A stretch of DNA of 64,000 bases from Vreelandella massiliensis (lineage in GTDB: Bacteria; Pseudomonadota; Gammaproteobacteria; Pseudomonadales; Halomonadaceae), in contig NZ_LT699745.1 of assembly GCF_900155385.1 (NCBI RefSeq), positions 1,519,561 through 1,583,560 on the forward strand, read 5' to 3'. The translations under genes and the position numbers were made by a program. This document shows positions 52,576-59,739 of this stretch, one piece after another. The first letter of the stretch is position 1; the number at the start of each line of letters is the position of its first letter. The notes beneath the pieces are model-generated. The model did no database searches. It was given only the letters and a program-made list of their open reading frames with translations, and was not told the DNA's origin.

Positions 52576-53181
52576 TCAAGCCGTTGGCTGAGCGGATGTT
52601 TGAGACAACAACTGATCGAGATAGGCGTGGGCCAGCGTGCGCGCTTGTTCAGCGTCCAAGCCTTCTGGCGTTAGCGCGCCGCGCAGCCACAAGCCGTCGA
52701 TCATGGCGGCCAAGCCGCGTGCCGCGTTACGCGCTTGAGCGCGTGGCATGACGCGTCGAAACTGGTAACAAAGGTTGGCGTAAAGGCGTCGGTCGTTGAC
52801 GTTTTGCAGCCGCTGAAGCATCGGCTTATGCATGCTGCTGGCCCAGAAGGCGAGCCAGGTTTTGGCCGCGGGCCCGGTCACCTGGGTGCGGTCAAAGTTG
52901 CCTTCGATGATGGCGCCAATGTGCGCGCGTGGTGAGTCTTCGCTGAGTACGCGACGACGCGCCGCTACCGCTTCGCTGAGGTCGGTCAGAATCTGGCGCA
53001 TGGTGGCTTCTAAAAGTCCGTCTTTGCCGCCAAAGTAGTGGCTAATAATGCCTGCCGAGACACCCGCATGACGGGCAATACGCAGCACGGTGGCTTCAGC
53101 GAGCCCCACCTCGTCAATCGCGGTCATGGTCGCGTGAATCAATTGCTGGCGGCGGATGGGTTCCATTCCAATTTTCGGCAC
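52576..53181 (-). CDS. betI: Choline-responsive repressor BetI
   Basis: A 201-residue TetR-family repressor. The helix-turn-helix reads EATVLRIARHAGVSAGIISHYFGGKDGL. The remainder is the helical ligand-binding domain, with QLIHATMTAIDEVGLAEATV at the start. Known BetI proteins release the bet promoter in choline. It starts at GTG with AGGAG 6 bases before. It is first in betIBA, divergent from choX, with a palindrome between. Confidence 0.94.
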   Translation of the reverse strand: MPKIGMEPIRRQQLIHATMTAIDEVGLAEATVLRIARHAGVSAGIISHYFGGKDGLLEATMRQILTDLSEAVAARRRVLSEDSPRAHIGAIIEGNFDRTQVTGPAAKTWLAFWASSMHKPMLQRLQNVNDRRLYANLCYQFRRVMPRAQARNAARGLAAMIDGLWLRGALTPEGLDAEQARTLAHAYLDQLLSQTSAQPTA

Positions 53182-53314
53182 ACTGTTCTCCTGATCAACG
53201 TTCGGCAGCAGCGATTATCTGTTCGGTATCGTGAGTGTGTCAGCGTTAAAGGCGCACTAACGGACTTGAAACTCACCTTGAAGCGTGATTACCTGTGTAG
53301 TGTGACATTTTTTT

Positions 53315-53328
53315 ATTGAACGTTCAAT
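53315..53328. promoter_or_regulatory. Likely BetI operator
   Basis: ATTGAACGTTCAAT is a perfect 14-bp palindrome in the 224-base region between divergent betI and choX, 134 bases from the betI start and 78 bases from choX. It matches the BetI half-site pattern (TTGAAC/GTTCAA) in related bacteria. One site may control both directions. Confidence 0.72.
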
Positions 53329-53405
53329 CAATAAAAAGATTTCAGTAGATGAATCGCTCGGCGTGCCACGCTGGGTCGCTTGCCAACTTGTTTAAGGAGT
53401 TTGAT

Positions 53406-54347
53406 ATGACACTGCTATCTTCCCGCTATCGTTTGATGGGTACGCTGCTGGTTGCCGCCGGCCTACCGATTACCGCTCAAGCCAACCAGTGTGAAACGGT
53501 ACGTTTTGCCGAGGTGGGCTGGACCGATATCACCGCCACGACAGCGGTGGCAAGCGAAGTGCTTGAAGCGCTGGGATACGAAACCCGTGTTGATACGGTT
53601 TCCGTGCCGATTGCGTATTCGGGAATGAAAAACGGCGATTTTGATGTCTTCTTGGGCAATTGGATGCCGTCAATGGCGTCGATCAGCGACCCCTATGTGG
53701 AAGAGGGCAGCGTCGACCGGTTATCCGCCAACCTAGAGGGCGCCAAGTACACCCTGGCCGTACCCCAGTATGTCTATGAAGCAGGCGTGACCTCGGTGGA
53801 AGACTTGGACGAGCACGCCGAAAAGTTCGACAGCCAAATTCACGGCATTGAAGCGGGTAACGACGGTAACGAGCTGATTCAGCAAATGATCGATGACGAC
53901 GCCTTCGGTCTAGGCGATTGGAGCCTCATTGATTCCAGTGAAGCCGGGATGCTGGCTGAGCTGCGCGCGCGAGTGCCCAATGAAGACTGGATGGTGTTTC
54001 TGGGCTGGGAGCCGCACCCGATGAACACCAACTTCGATATCGCCTATCTTTCTGACGCCGATGACTACTTCGGCCCGGACTTGGGCGGAGCGACGGTGTA
54101 TACCAATACTCGCGGTGGCTATGCCGAAGAGTGCCCCAATGTCGGCAGCCTACTCAACAACATGACGTTCACCCTGGAGATGGAAAACCAGCTGATGGGC
54201 GAGATCATGGATGAGGGCGAAGACCCGCGCGACGCGGCACGCGACTACCTTCAGGCCCACGATGAGCTTCTGGATGAGTGGCTTGATGGCGTGACCACCA
54301 TCGACGGTGAGCCGGGCGCGTCGGCTGTTCGCGCTGCTTTGCAGTAA
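53406..54347 (+). CDS. choX: Choline ABC transporter substrate-binding protein
   Basis: A 313-residue periplasmic binding protein of the ProX/ChoX class. After the signal peptide (LMGTLLVAAGLPITAQA), the mature protein begins NQCETVRFAEVGWTDITATT. Aromatic residues likely forming the choline cage are in FAEVGWTD, LGNWMPSM, VPQYVYEA and FLGWEPHPMN. The ATG at 53406 has AAGGAG upstream. It stands alone without choW/choV permease and ATPase genes. Its place opposite betIBA and the shared palindrome suggest choline-induced synthesis. The permease is presumably elsewhere. Confidence 0.92.
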   Translation: MTLLSSRYRLMGTLLVAAGLPITAQANQCETVRFAEVGWTDITATTAVASEVLEALGYETRVDTVSVPIAYSGMKNGDFDVFLGNWMPSMASISDPYVEEGSVDRLSANLEGAKYTLAVPQYVYEAGVTSVEDLDEHAEKFDSQIHGIEAGNDGNELIQQMIDDDAFGLGDWSLIDSSEAGMLAELRARVPNEDWMVFLGWEPHPMNTNFDIAYLSDADDYFGPDLGGATVYTNTRGGYAEECPNVGSLLNNMTFTLEMENQLMGEIMDEGEDPRDAARDYLQAHDELLDEWLDGVTTIDGEPGASAVRAALQ

Positions 54348-54375
54348 GACCGACTGAGCTTATCGCGTAATGCAG

Positions 54376-54404
54376 AAAGGCAAGCCAATATCCGGCTTGC
54401 CTTT
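54376..54404 (+). terminator. Rho-independent terminator after choX
   Basis: AAAGGCAAGCC pairs perfectly with GGCTTGCCTTT around AATATCC. The right arm's own Ts act as a short run. Confidence 0.85.
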
Positions 54405-54446
54405 ATCTACCAAGATAGGCATAATCTGCACCCGCTGTGACGGAAA

Positions 54447-54523
54447 GGCTACGTAGCTCAGTTGGTTAGAGCACATCACTCATAATGATGGGGTCCCCTG
54501 TTCAAATCAGGGCGTAGCCACCA
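54447..54523 (+). tRNA. Elongator tRNA-Met (CAT)
   Basis: A 77-base tRNA. The acceptor GGCTACG pairs with CGTAGCC and CCA is encoded. The anticodon loop CTCATAA gives CAT, and the T-arm is CCCTG-TTCAAAT-CAGGG. The GGCTACG start and the normal C1-A72-free acceptor mark it as elongator, not initiator. It lies directly upstream of ffs. Confidence 0.96.
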
Positions 54524-54566
54524 CGTCAAGCGTTTAAGCGCCTGTTTAAGCACAGGGCGCGACTAT

Positions 54567-54677
54567 GGTGGCCCCTTAGGTCCTCCCGCAACGCTAAACT
54601 GCAAACCCCGCCAGGCCCGGAAGGGAGCAACGGTAGTGGTGGACGCGTGTGCCGGGATGTGGCTTTTGGGGCCGCCT
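54567..54677 (+). ncRNA. ffs: 4.5S signal recognition particle RNA
   Basis: About 110 bases fold as one long hairpin: GGTGGCCCC at the 5' end pairs with GGGGCCGCC at the 3' end. The Ffh-binding core CAGGCCCGGAAGGGAGCA is intact, with the GGAA tetraloop. CATTTTTG after the stem fits a terminator. It guides membrane proteins to SecYEG with Ffh. End points are good to a few bases. Confidence 0.93.
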
Positions 54678-54887
54678 CCATTTTTGTCGTTTCTCACCTG
54701 CCTCACATGAATTCTCCGCTTTTTGACATTAATTGCTTTTCCCGTGGCGTACCTGCTTCCATTTCGACTGCTCTTCCATTGCCATGGCTTTGCTCATCAG
54801 TTTTCAAAGCAGTGGCTTATCAGGGATGACGTTCATGCGGGATTTATGTTCTGGTTGATACGAAAGAGATCAGCAGCATGAGAAGGC

Positions 54888-55772
54888 TCATCCTTTTTCT
54901 TGGCACAGTTGCTCACTATTAAAGCGATAAGAGTAGATGATGTCCTTCATAAGAAAGCCGTAACGAGACAGAACCTGTTTCCAATCGCCGTAGTTTTTTA
55001 GCTCCCTAAGTTCCCCGTTCACTGCATCGCGTAGCTCTCTGGCATCGTGAGGGAAGGCGAAGCCACCCCAGTAGCGCACCTCCTCACCGTCGATGATAGG
55101 GTCAACGAAATTGAATTCCGCCTCCACTGCGGGGCTCATATCCTCCATTTTCGCTACGGTCATGCCGGTGCCGGCGAAGGCATCAACTCGGCCTCGTGTT
55201 ATGGCATCAACAGCTTCCTTGAGACTCTGCACAATCAGAAGGCGATCCGGGGCGATCCCCATGGCCTTGAACATAGCTTGAGTGGTGGTCCCTTCCTGAA
55301 CGGCGACCTTGATGTTGTCCGGCCTTTCGATGAAATCTTCGTACGCTATGATGCGGTTGGGGTTTGCGGCGAGTACCAGTAACCCTTCACCGTAAGAGGT
55401 GTTGGGATTGGAGAAGAGAACGCGTCGGCAGCGGTGGGGCATAATGGCCATCTCTGCCGCGGCCATGTCGAAACGTCCCACCTCTAGCCCAGGTATAAGG
55501 TTCTTAAAGTCCGTTTGCACCCATTCGATACGCTCTATACCAAGACTCTTGAGTATGCGTGTAGCCACTTCCGGCCCCACTCCGAGAGCCTTGCCTTCCT
55601 TGTTAAGGTAGCCATACGGCTCTTCGCCAGCGATAGCGATGCGAATAACACCACGGTCTCGTATCTCTTGGAGAGTGGCTGCTTGTGCCAAAGCAGCAAA
55701 GGTAAATATGTAAAGCAGAAGGCTTATGAATCCAATGGAAAAAGCCCGGCGGAGTATGGTTGGATAAATCAT
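54888..55772 (-). CDS. EhuB-like ectoine/amino-acid binding protein, orphan
   Basis: A 294-residue periplasmic solute-binding protein, family 3. Signal peptide (SIGFISLLLYIFTFAALAQA), then LQEIRDRGVIRIAIAGEEPYGYL. Resemblance to EhuB of the ectoine importer lies in GVGPEVATRILKSLGIERIE, SLIPGLEVGRFDM-like NLIPGLEVGRFDMAAAEMA and the GRVDAFAGTGMTV segment. I start it at 55772 (GGGAGC upstream). A TTG 15 bases earlier is possible. No permease or ATPase genes adjoin. It may serve a distant transporter or act as a sensor. Ligand is inferred. Confidence 0.75.
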   Translation of the reverse strand: MIYPTILRRAFSIGFISLLLYIFTFAALAQAATLQEIRDRGVIRIAIAGEEPYGYLNKEGKALGVGPEVATRILKSLGIERIEWVQTDFKNLIPGLEVGRFDMAAAEMAIMPHRCRRVLFSNPNTSYGEGLLVLAANPNRIIAYEDFIERPDNIKVAVQEGTTTQAMFKAMGIAPDRLLIVQSLKEAVDAITRGRVDAFAGTGMTVAKMEDMSPAVEAEFNFVDPIIDGEEVRYWGGFAFPHDARELRDAVNGELRELKNYGDWKQVLSRYGFLMKDIIYSYRFNSEQLCQEKG

Positions 55773-56427
55773 TGTTATTGCTCCCAAGTATCGGGCGACC
55801 CGCCGTTTGTTGTAGGCGGCACTTCTGGTGTCGGATGACGGTGGCGGAGTGCGCCATTATTTATGTCTAGGTATTAATTTTGATTTGTTAAAGCCTTGTT
55901 TTGTTATATTCCTATCGACTCTTTTAAGTCGATTCATAAAGCGTAGAACAGCGGATAGAAAAAATCTTTCGGGTGAAAAGCTAAATGTATATGTCAGGTT
56001 GAGTGTAATTATAAGCCCCACTTTCGGGCACAAGCTGTGAAGGTAGTTAATCACCAATGTATGTTTATAACGCTACTACTTGCTGTAACAATAGCGTGTC
56101 ACTTTATTTTAGTTGTATAAGTTGCTGTTTTTTTTAAAAATTTTCGAAATATTAAGTGTTTTCCCAATATAACCGTTTCATAGATGAAGCATTTACACGC
56201 CATTGACAAAGATATGTGCCAATGTGTTTTGCATCTTCAAGTGTCAGTCATTTAAATATATTTAACGTTTACAATTAGTTGCAAAGATCAAAGTTTCAGC
56301 TGGCATGGATCATGCTCATGAGATGGTGGCTGCGAGCAAGACGCGTTATTCAAGGGCGGGAATTAGCCATTAGGGATAGTGGGTGAGTTCGCAGGCTGCA
56401 GCAGACAACTCAAATGGAGATATGGAC
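55773..56427. other. Long AT-rich intergenic region ahead of the Gly-rich gene
   Basis: 655 bases without a credible gene, clearly more AT-rich than its surroundings (for example around 56110-56160). It carries the promoters of the divergent ehuB-like gene and of the secreted-protein cluster. Besides the sigma-54 element, an inverted repeat TCGACT (55915-55920) / AGTCGA (55927-55932) could be a regulator site. The short frames here lack ribosome-binding sites. Confidence 0.7.
56301..56317 (+). promoter_or_regulatory. Sigma-54 (-24/-12) promoter of the secreted-protein cluster
   Basis: TGGCATGGATCATGCTC keeps the invariant GG at 56302-56303 and GC at 56314-56315 exactly 10 bases apart, and matches TGGCA and TGC of the -24 and -12 elements. 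It lies 111 bases ahead of the Gly-rich gene's start. Transcription would begin near 56327. A sigma-54 activator gene lies in the same cluster (60957-62378), which makes the site credible. Confidence 0.72.
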
Positions 56428-57582
56428 ATGAAAAAGTATCTTATTGTAGCAGGCACGCCTCTGTTGGCCATGGTGATGGCTATTTCAACGGCGCATGCCA
56501 ATCCAAGTGCAGGATTCGCCGAAGAGGTGGATCAAAACGTGGACGCTCAAGCGACAGCGACTGGAGGCAGCAGTGGTGACGCCAACGGCGGCAAAGGATA
56601 TGGCAAGGGCTATGGTGGTAGTGTCTATGCCAACGTCGACGGCGAATTCGATGAGAGTTCCGATAACAATACGCTCACCAGTGGTACCGGTACTGGCGGC
56701 GCCGCTACCGGCACTGGCACGGGTGGAGCGGGTGGCACTTCAGGCCGGGGCGGTGATGCCTGGGCGATGAGTGAGTCCTACAACACTTCCACTAATGTCA
56801 TCTCAATGCAGGAGATGAGTTCCGCAGTCAGTGGTGCTCGTATCAATGTCTATGGCGGCAGGGGAGCAGCCGGAGCCGAGGGTGGTGCCGGTGGTGACGC
56901 TTATGCCGATAGCTATGGCGAAGGAACCGGTGGCGATGGCGGCAAAGGCCGGGGCGGCTACGGTGGTGAGGCGACTGCCGATGCTGGCGATGGCTATGAG
57001 GGTGGCAAAGGTAAAGGCTACGGCAAAGGGTACGGTGAAGGCTTTGGCGAAGGCGGTGACGCTGATGGCACCAATGGAAACACCGATGCCCAAGGTGGTA
57101 CTGCCCAAGGCTATGCGTCCGTCGCAGCCGACGACTTTGATGACGACAACGCGAATACGGCCACCAATGGTGATAGCACCAATGGCGACGCTACGGCGAG
57201 TTCCACAGTGGCGGGTGGAACCGCGGGTAACGGCTCTGGCAGTGGCTCCGGCAGCGGTTCCGGCTCTGGCACCGGCGGTGATGGTGGCGACGGTGGTCAG
57301 GCCACGGCTAATAGCGGCAATGGCGGTGCTGGCAGCGGTGGCAACGGTGGCAACGGCCAAGGGACTGGCGGTAGCGCCTCCGCAGTGGCCGGTAACGGTG
57401 GAGTGGGTGGCAATGGCGGCAATGGCGGTGCTGCAAGCCTGGCAACCGGTGCGGCCAATGTGTCTGTGGCGGCAGGAGTGTTCGGCGGTATCAACAACAT
57501 GAACGTCTCCACTGGCCTCTACAACTCGCAGGTGGCGGGTACCAACGTCGCGGCTCACAGCGGCGTGAGTATCGGCAACTGA
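56428..57582 (+). CDS. Gly-rich low-complexity secreted protein, candidate fibre subunit
   Basis: A 384-residue protein. Signal peptide (MKKYLIVAGTPLLAMVMAIS, cleavage near AHA at 22-24), then a mature chain dominated by Gly, Ala, Ser, Asn, Asp and Thr, with no cysteine. GKGYGKGYG occurs at 55-63 and again at 196-204. A Ser-Gly alternation spans about 269-281 and GGNGG runs lie around 300-335. Two non-repetitive blocks stand out: SESYNTSTNVISMQEMSSAV (115-134) and the C-terminal INNMNVSTGLYNSQVAGTNV (355-374). Within the first, I125-S-x2-E-M-x2-A-x-S-G136 resembles a double-glycine leader. I choose 56428 because GGAGA is 7 bases before. It heads the sigma-54 cluster. Family unknown; amyloid-like or matrix role is inference. 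Confidence 0.8.
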   Translation: MKKYLIVAGTPLLAMVMAISTAHANPSAGFAEEVDQNVDAQATATGGSSGDANGGKGYGKGYGGSVYANVDGEFDESSDNNTLTSGTGTGGAATGTGTGGAGGTSGRGGDAWAMSESYNTSTNVISMQEMSSAVSGARINVYGGRGAAGAEGGAGGDAYADSYGEGTGGDGGKGRGGYGGEATADAGDGYEGGKGKGYGKGYGEGFGEGGDADGTNGNTDAQGGTAQGYASVAADDFDDDNANTATNGDSTNGDATASSTVAGGTAGNGSGSGSGSGSGSGTGGDGGDGGQATANSGNGGAGSGGNGGNGQGTGGSASAVAGNGGVGGNGGNGGAASLATGAANVSVAAGVFGGINNMNVSTGLYNSQVAGTNVAAHSGVSIGN

Positions 57583-57588
57583 TTAAGG

Positions 57589-57608
57589 GCGCTAAAAGCG
57601 CTTTGCTT
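57589..57608 (+). terminator. Weak terminator or attenuator after the Gly-rich gene
   Basis: GCGCT and AGCGC flank AAA, followed by TTTGCTTT. The short stem and broken T-run would end only part of the transcripts. That would keep the first gene in excess over the downstream genes. Confidence 0.5.
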
Positions 57609-57620
57609 TGATGAGCCGGG

Positions 57621-57652
57621 AGCCGGTGGGGGCGAGTTGATCTCCACCGGCT
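57621..57652 (+). other. Perfect 9-bp hairpin in the cluster leader
   Basis: AGCCGGTGG (57621-57629) and CCACCGGCT (57644-57652) enclose a 14-base loop, 46 bases before the next start codon. No T-run follows. It may stabilise the upstream messenger end or modulate translation of the following gene. Confidence 0.6.
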
Positions 57653-57698
57653 ACCTCAATGCAATAGCCATAGGGACAGGATACGTGGAGCCAAGGCC

Positions 57699-58133
57699 AT
57701 GAAAGTGTCAGCAGTCCATTCAGTTCAGTCGACATTAATACGACCCCGCATGCCGTTAGTTGCGATCACACTCATCGTTGTGTTGATCGCTTTCGGGATG
57801 ACAACAACAAATAGCCACGCCAATGAGCGCCATACGCTTGAGGCGGATGGCTTCGCCACCCTGGAGCGGGTGGATCTTGAGGCAATGGATAAGGCGAGGG
57901 CCAGGGAAGGTGAGGGAGTCGTCAATTTCAATACGGTGAAAAGTGTTCAAAACATGAAGGCCTCGGTGACTGATACCGACTTTAATATCGGAGGCGACAT
58001 GATGTCGGGCAACATTAACTTTGCCTCAGACGCACTGGGAAGCTATAGCGGTACAGGCATCTTTAGCGCCGTGACTGGCAACGGAAACTCTATCAACAAT
58101 GCCGTAGGCATCAGTGTTTTTATCGCCAATTAA
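57699..58133 (+). CDS. Small secreted protein, candidate minor subunit
   Basis: A 144-residue protein with a long basic n-region and a hydrophobic segment (about 19-34) ending near NSHA, so exported or anchored. A leader-like stretch LERVDLEAMDKA (55-66) has hydrophobic L, acidic D, L and M at positions -12, -8, -7 and -4 of a double-glycine leader, though it ends in KA. The C-terminus alternates polar and hydrophobic residues (GNSINNAVGISVFIAN), a beta-strand pattern like the end of the Gly-rich protein. GGAGCCAAGGCC precedes the ATG. I recognise no family. Confidence 0.72.
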   Translation: MKVSAVHSVQSTLIRPRMPLVAITLIVVLIAFGMTTTNSHANERHTLEADGFATLERVDLEAMDKARAREGEGVVNFNTVKSVQNMKASVTDTDFNIGGDMMSGNINFASDALGSYSGTGIFSAVTGNGNSINNAVGISVFIAN

Positions 58134-58184
58134 GCCGCGGTAATGCTTGGCACCACCACTTTCTGGCCAAAAGGAAGACTTGCC

Positions 58185-58901
58185 ATGAAATCGATCCGAC
58201 AACTTTGCTGTGGCATGGCGTCTCTCTCTATCATTGGGGGCGCTCTGATCGCCACTTCACTCGCCCATGGCGGGCAGGTTGCCATCGCCAATCGTTTCGG
58301 TAGCTTTCAGGTCGAGGCCAAGAGTCTGCAGGAGAAGGGCTTGGAAAGGGTGGTTTTGCAGCAGTATGACTTCAGTTGTGGTTCTGCGTCTGTTGCGACT
58401 CTGCTGACTTTTCATTACCAGCGTGAGACGACCGAGGCAGAAGTCTTTGAGAGTATGATTCGTGCTGGCGATGCTGAGCAGATTCAACGTCATGGCTTTT
58501 CCATGCTCGATATGAAGCGGTACTTGGATGCACAGGGGCTTAATGCTGATGGGTTTAAAATCAGTTTGGATGACTTCATTAAAATTGGAGTGCCAGCGAT
58601 TACCATGGTGGATACAGGGGGCTACAAGCATTTCGTCGTTGTAAAAGGTATCGATGCTAATAATATTTTGGTGGGCGATCCCGCAGTGGGCACCCAGGTG
58701 GTGCCCAGGGAGCACTTTGAGTCCATTTGGAACGGCACGGTTCTTGGGGCGCGCGAAGAGATCGAGACTGCCCAGCAATATTTCAACCATGAGCAGGATT
58801 GGGCTGTGCGTCCCGATTCACCGCTGGCGAGCGGGGTGAACCGCTCCAACATCGGTGCTAGCCTGCTGACGCTGCCCGCCAGAAATGAGATGGGCCGTTG
58901 A
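58185..58901 (+). CDS. Periplasmic C39-family cysteine peptidase, FapD-like
   Basis: A 238-residue protein with signal peptide (MASLSIIGGALIATSLAHG) and a single C39 papain-fold domain. The likely triad is Cys65 in YDFSCGSASVATLL, His149 in YKHFVVVKG and Asp165 in LVGDPAVG. The wording QQYDFSCGSASVATLLTFHY and HGFSMLDMKRYL resembles FapD, the peptidase of the Fap functional-amyloid operon. There is no ABC or membrane domain. AAGGAAGACTTGCC fixes the start at 58185. Flanked by two small secreted-protein genes, it probably trims them or gates their export. Confidence 0.88.
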   Translation: MKSIRQLCCGMASLSIIGGALIATSLAHGGQVAIANRFGSFQVEAKSLQEKGLERVVLQQYDFSCGSASVATLLTFHYQRETTEAEVFESMIRAGDAEQIQRHGFSMLDMKRYLDAQGLNADGFKISLDDFIKIGVPAITMVDTGGYKHFVVVKGIDANNILVGDPAVGTQVVPREHFESIWNGTVLGAREEIETAQQYFNHEQDWAVRPDSPLASGVNRSNIGASLLTLPARNEMGR

Positions 58902-58915
58902 TAAGGAGATAGAAA

Positions 58916-59614
58916 ATGCCATCTCACACTACGAGTCTGCACAGGCGCATTGGAACACGATGGATTGGGACTATGCTCATGATGGCGGCGGCAGGCACTC
59001 AACCTGCTCTGGCAGCAAGTGATGTTGCATTAAAAAAAGACTTATCGTATTGCTTGTGTGATCAATCACCTGTGACTCTCTACACTGAAGTTTTATCATC
59101 ACCTGCTATAAGAGATGACTTCCATCAAGGCATTGTCATCGCCGAGGCTGAGCTCGATCAGATGCGTGCAGGGTTTAATATCGGTGGGCTCGATGTTGAC
59201 TTCGGAGCGAGGTTGCAGACGCGCATCGATAACAGTATTGAGCTGGTGTCGGTCGTCAATTTCACGAAAGCGGGAGCCGATATTGTCTCCCAGACATTTC
59301 GTAACCCCTCCGGGGCGGCTAGTCAGGTGGGGCCCGGCACGGGGTTATCGGTGACCGATATGACCCCCGCGGGTGTGGAACTCGCGGGACTGGCAGATTT
59401 TTCCGGCGCTATTATCAACGACCTCAAGGGGTTCACGGCGGCGCTCCATAATATCACTCAGAACGCTATCGTTAGTGGGGTGGTGAGCAATGCATCCGGG
59501 CAAAATATACAACAACGGATCGATATCGATGTGCGGTTAAACAATATTGGAGCACTGCAGGCGGCCAAGCAGCGGGCGGCTATAGTTGACTCCTTTGCAG
59601 GTATACTTCGTTGA
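58916..59614 (+). CDS. Secreted protein with leader-like motif, unknown function
   Basis: A 232-residue protein with a signal peptide (about 15-33, cleavage near ALA) and a CLC pair at 46-48 that may form a disulfide. At 75-86 the stretch IAEAELDQMRAG matches a double-glycine leader (I -12, E -8, L -7, M -4, A-G at -2/-1), suggesting cleavage by the C39 peptidase encoded 14 bases upstream. After it come GLDVDFGARLQTRIDNSI and later NASGQNIQQRIDIDVRLNN, likely beta-strands. AAGGAGATAGAAA precedes the ATG. The gene ends the plus-strand cluster before a terminator. No family recognised. Confidence 0.78.
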   Translation: MPSHTTSLHRRIGTRWIGTMLMMAAAGTQPALAASDVALKKDLSYCLCDQSPVTLYTEVLSSPAIRDDFHQGIVIAEAELDQMRAGFNIGGLDVDFGARLQTRIDNSIELVSVVNFTKAGADIVSQTFRNPSGAASQVGPGTGLSVTDMTPAGVELAGLADFSGAIINDLKGFTAALHNITQNAIVSGVVSNASGQNIQQRIDIDVRLNNIGALQAAKQRAAIVDSFAGILR

Positions 59615-59693
59615 GGAGGGCTAGCAGATTAATGGCACTGCTTAGCTGACGGGATACTGATTGTTTTGGAGCTGGTGAAGTAGGTGAAGCTGA

Positions 59694-59730
59694 CGTAACG
59701 ACTGTCTGCAAAGGCAGCCGTTACGTTTTT
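59694..59730 (+). terminator. Rho-independent terminator of the secreted-protein cluster
   Basis: CGTAACGACTG pairs with CAGCCGTTACG (one mismatch), then five Ts, in the convergent gap before the barrel gene. Confidence 0.9.
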
Positions 59731-59739
59731 GCTGATTGG

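Noticed and set aside
56803..57558. 251-codon frame opposite the Gly-rich gene
   Set aside because: It is Thr/Ala/Ile low complexity, as expected from the complement of Gly/Ala codons, and it lacks start signals.
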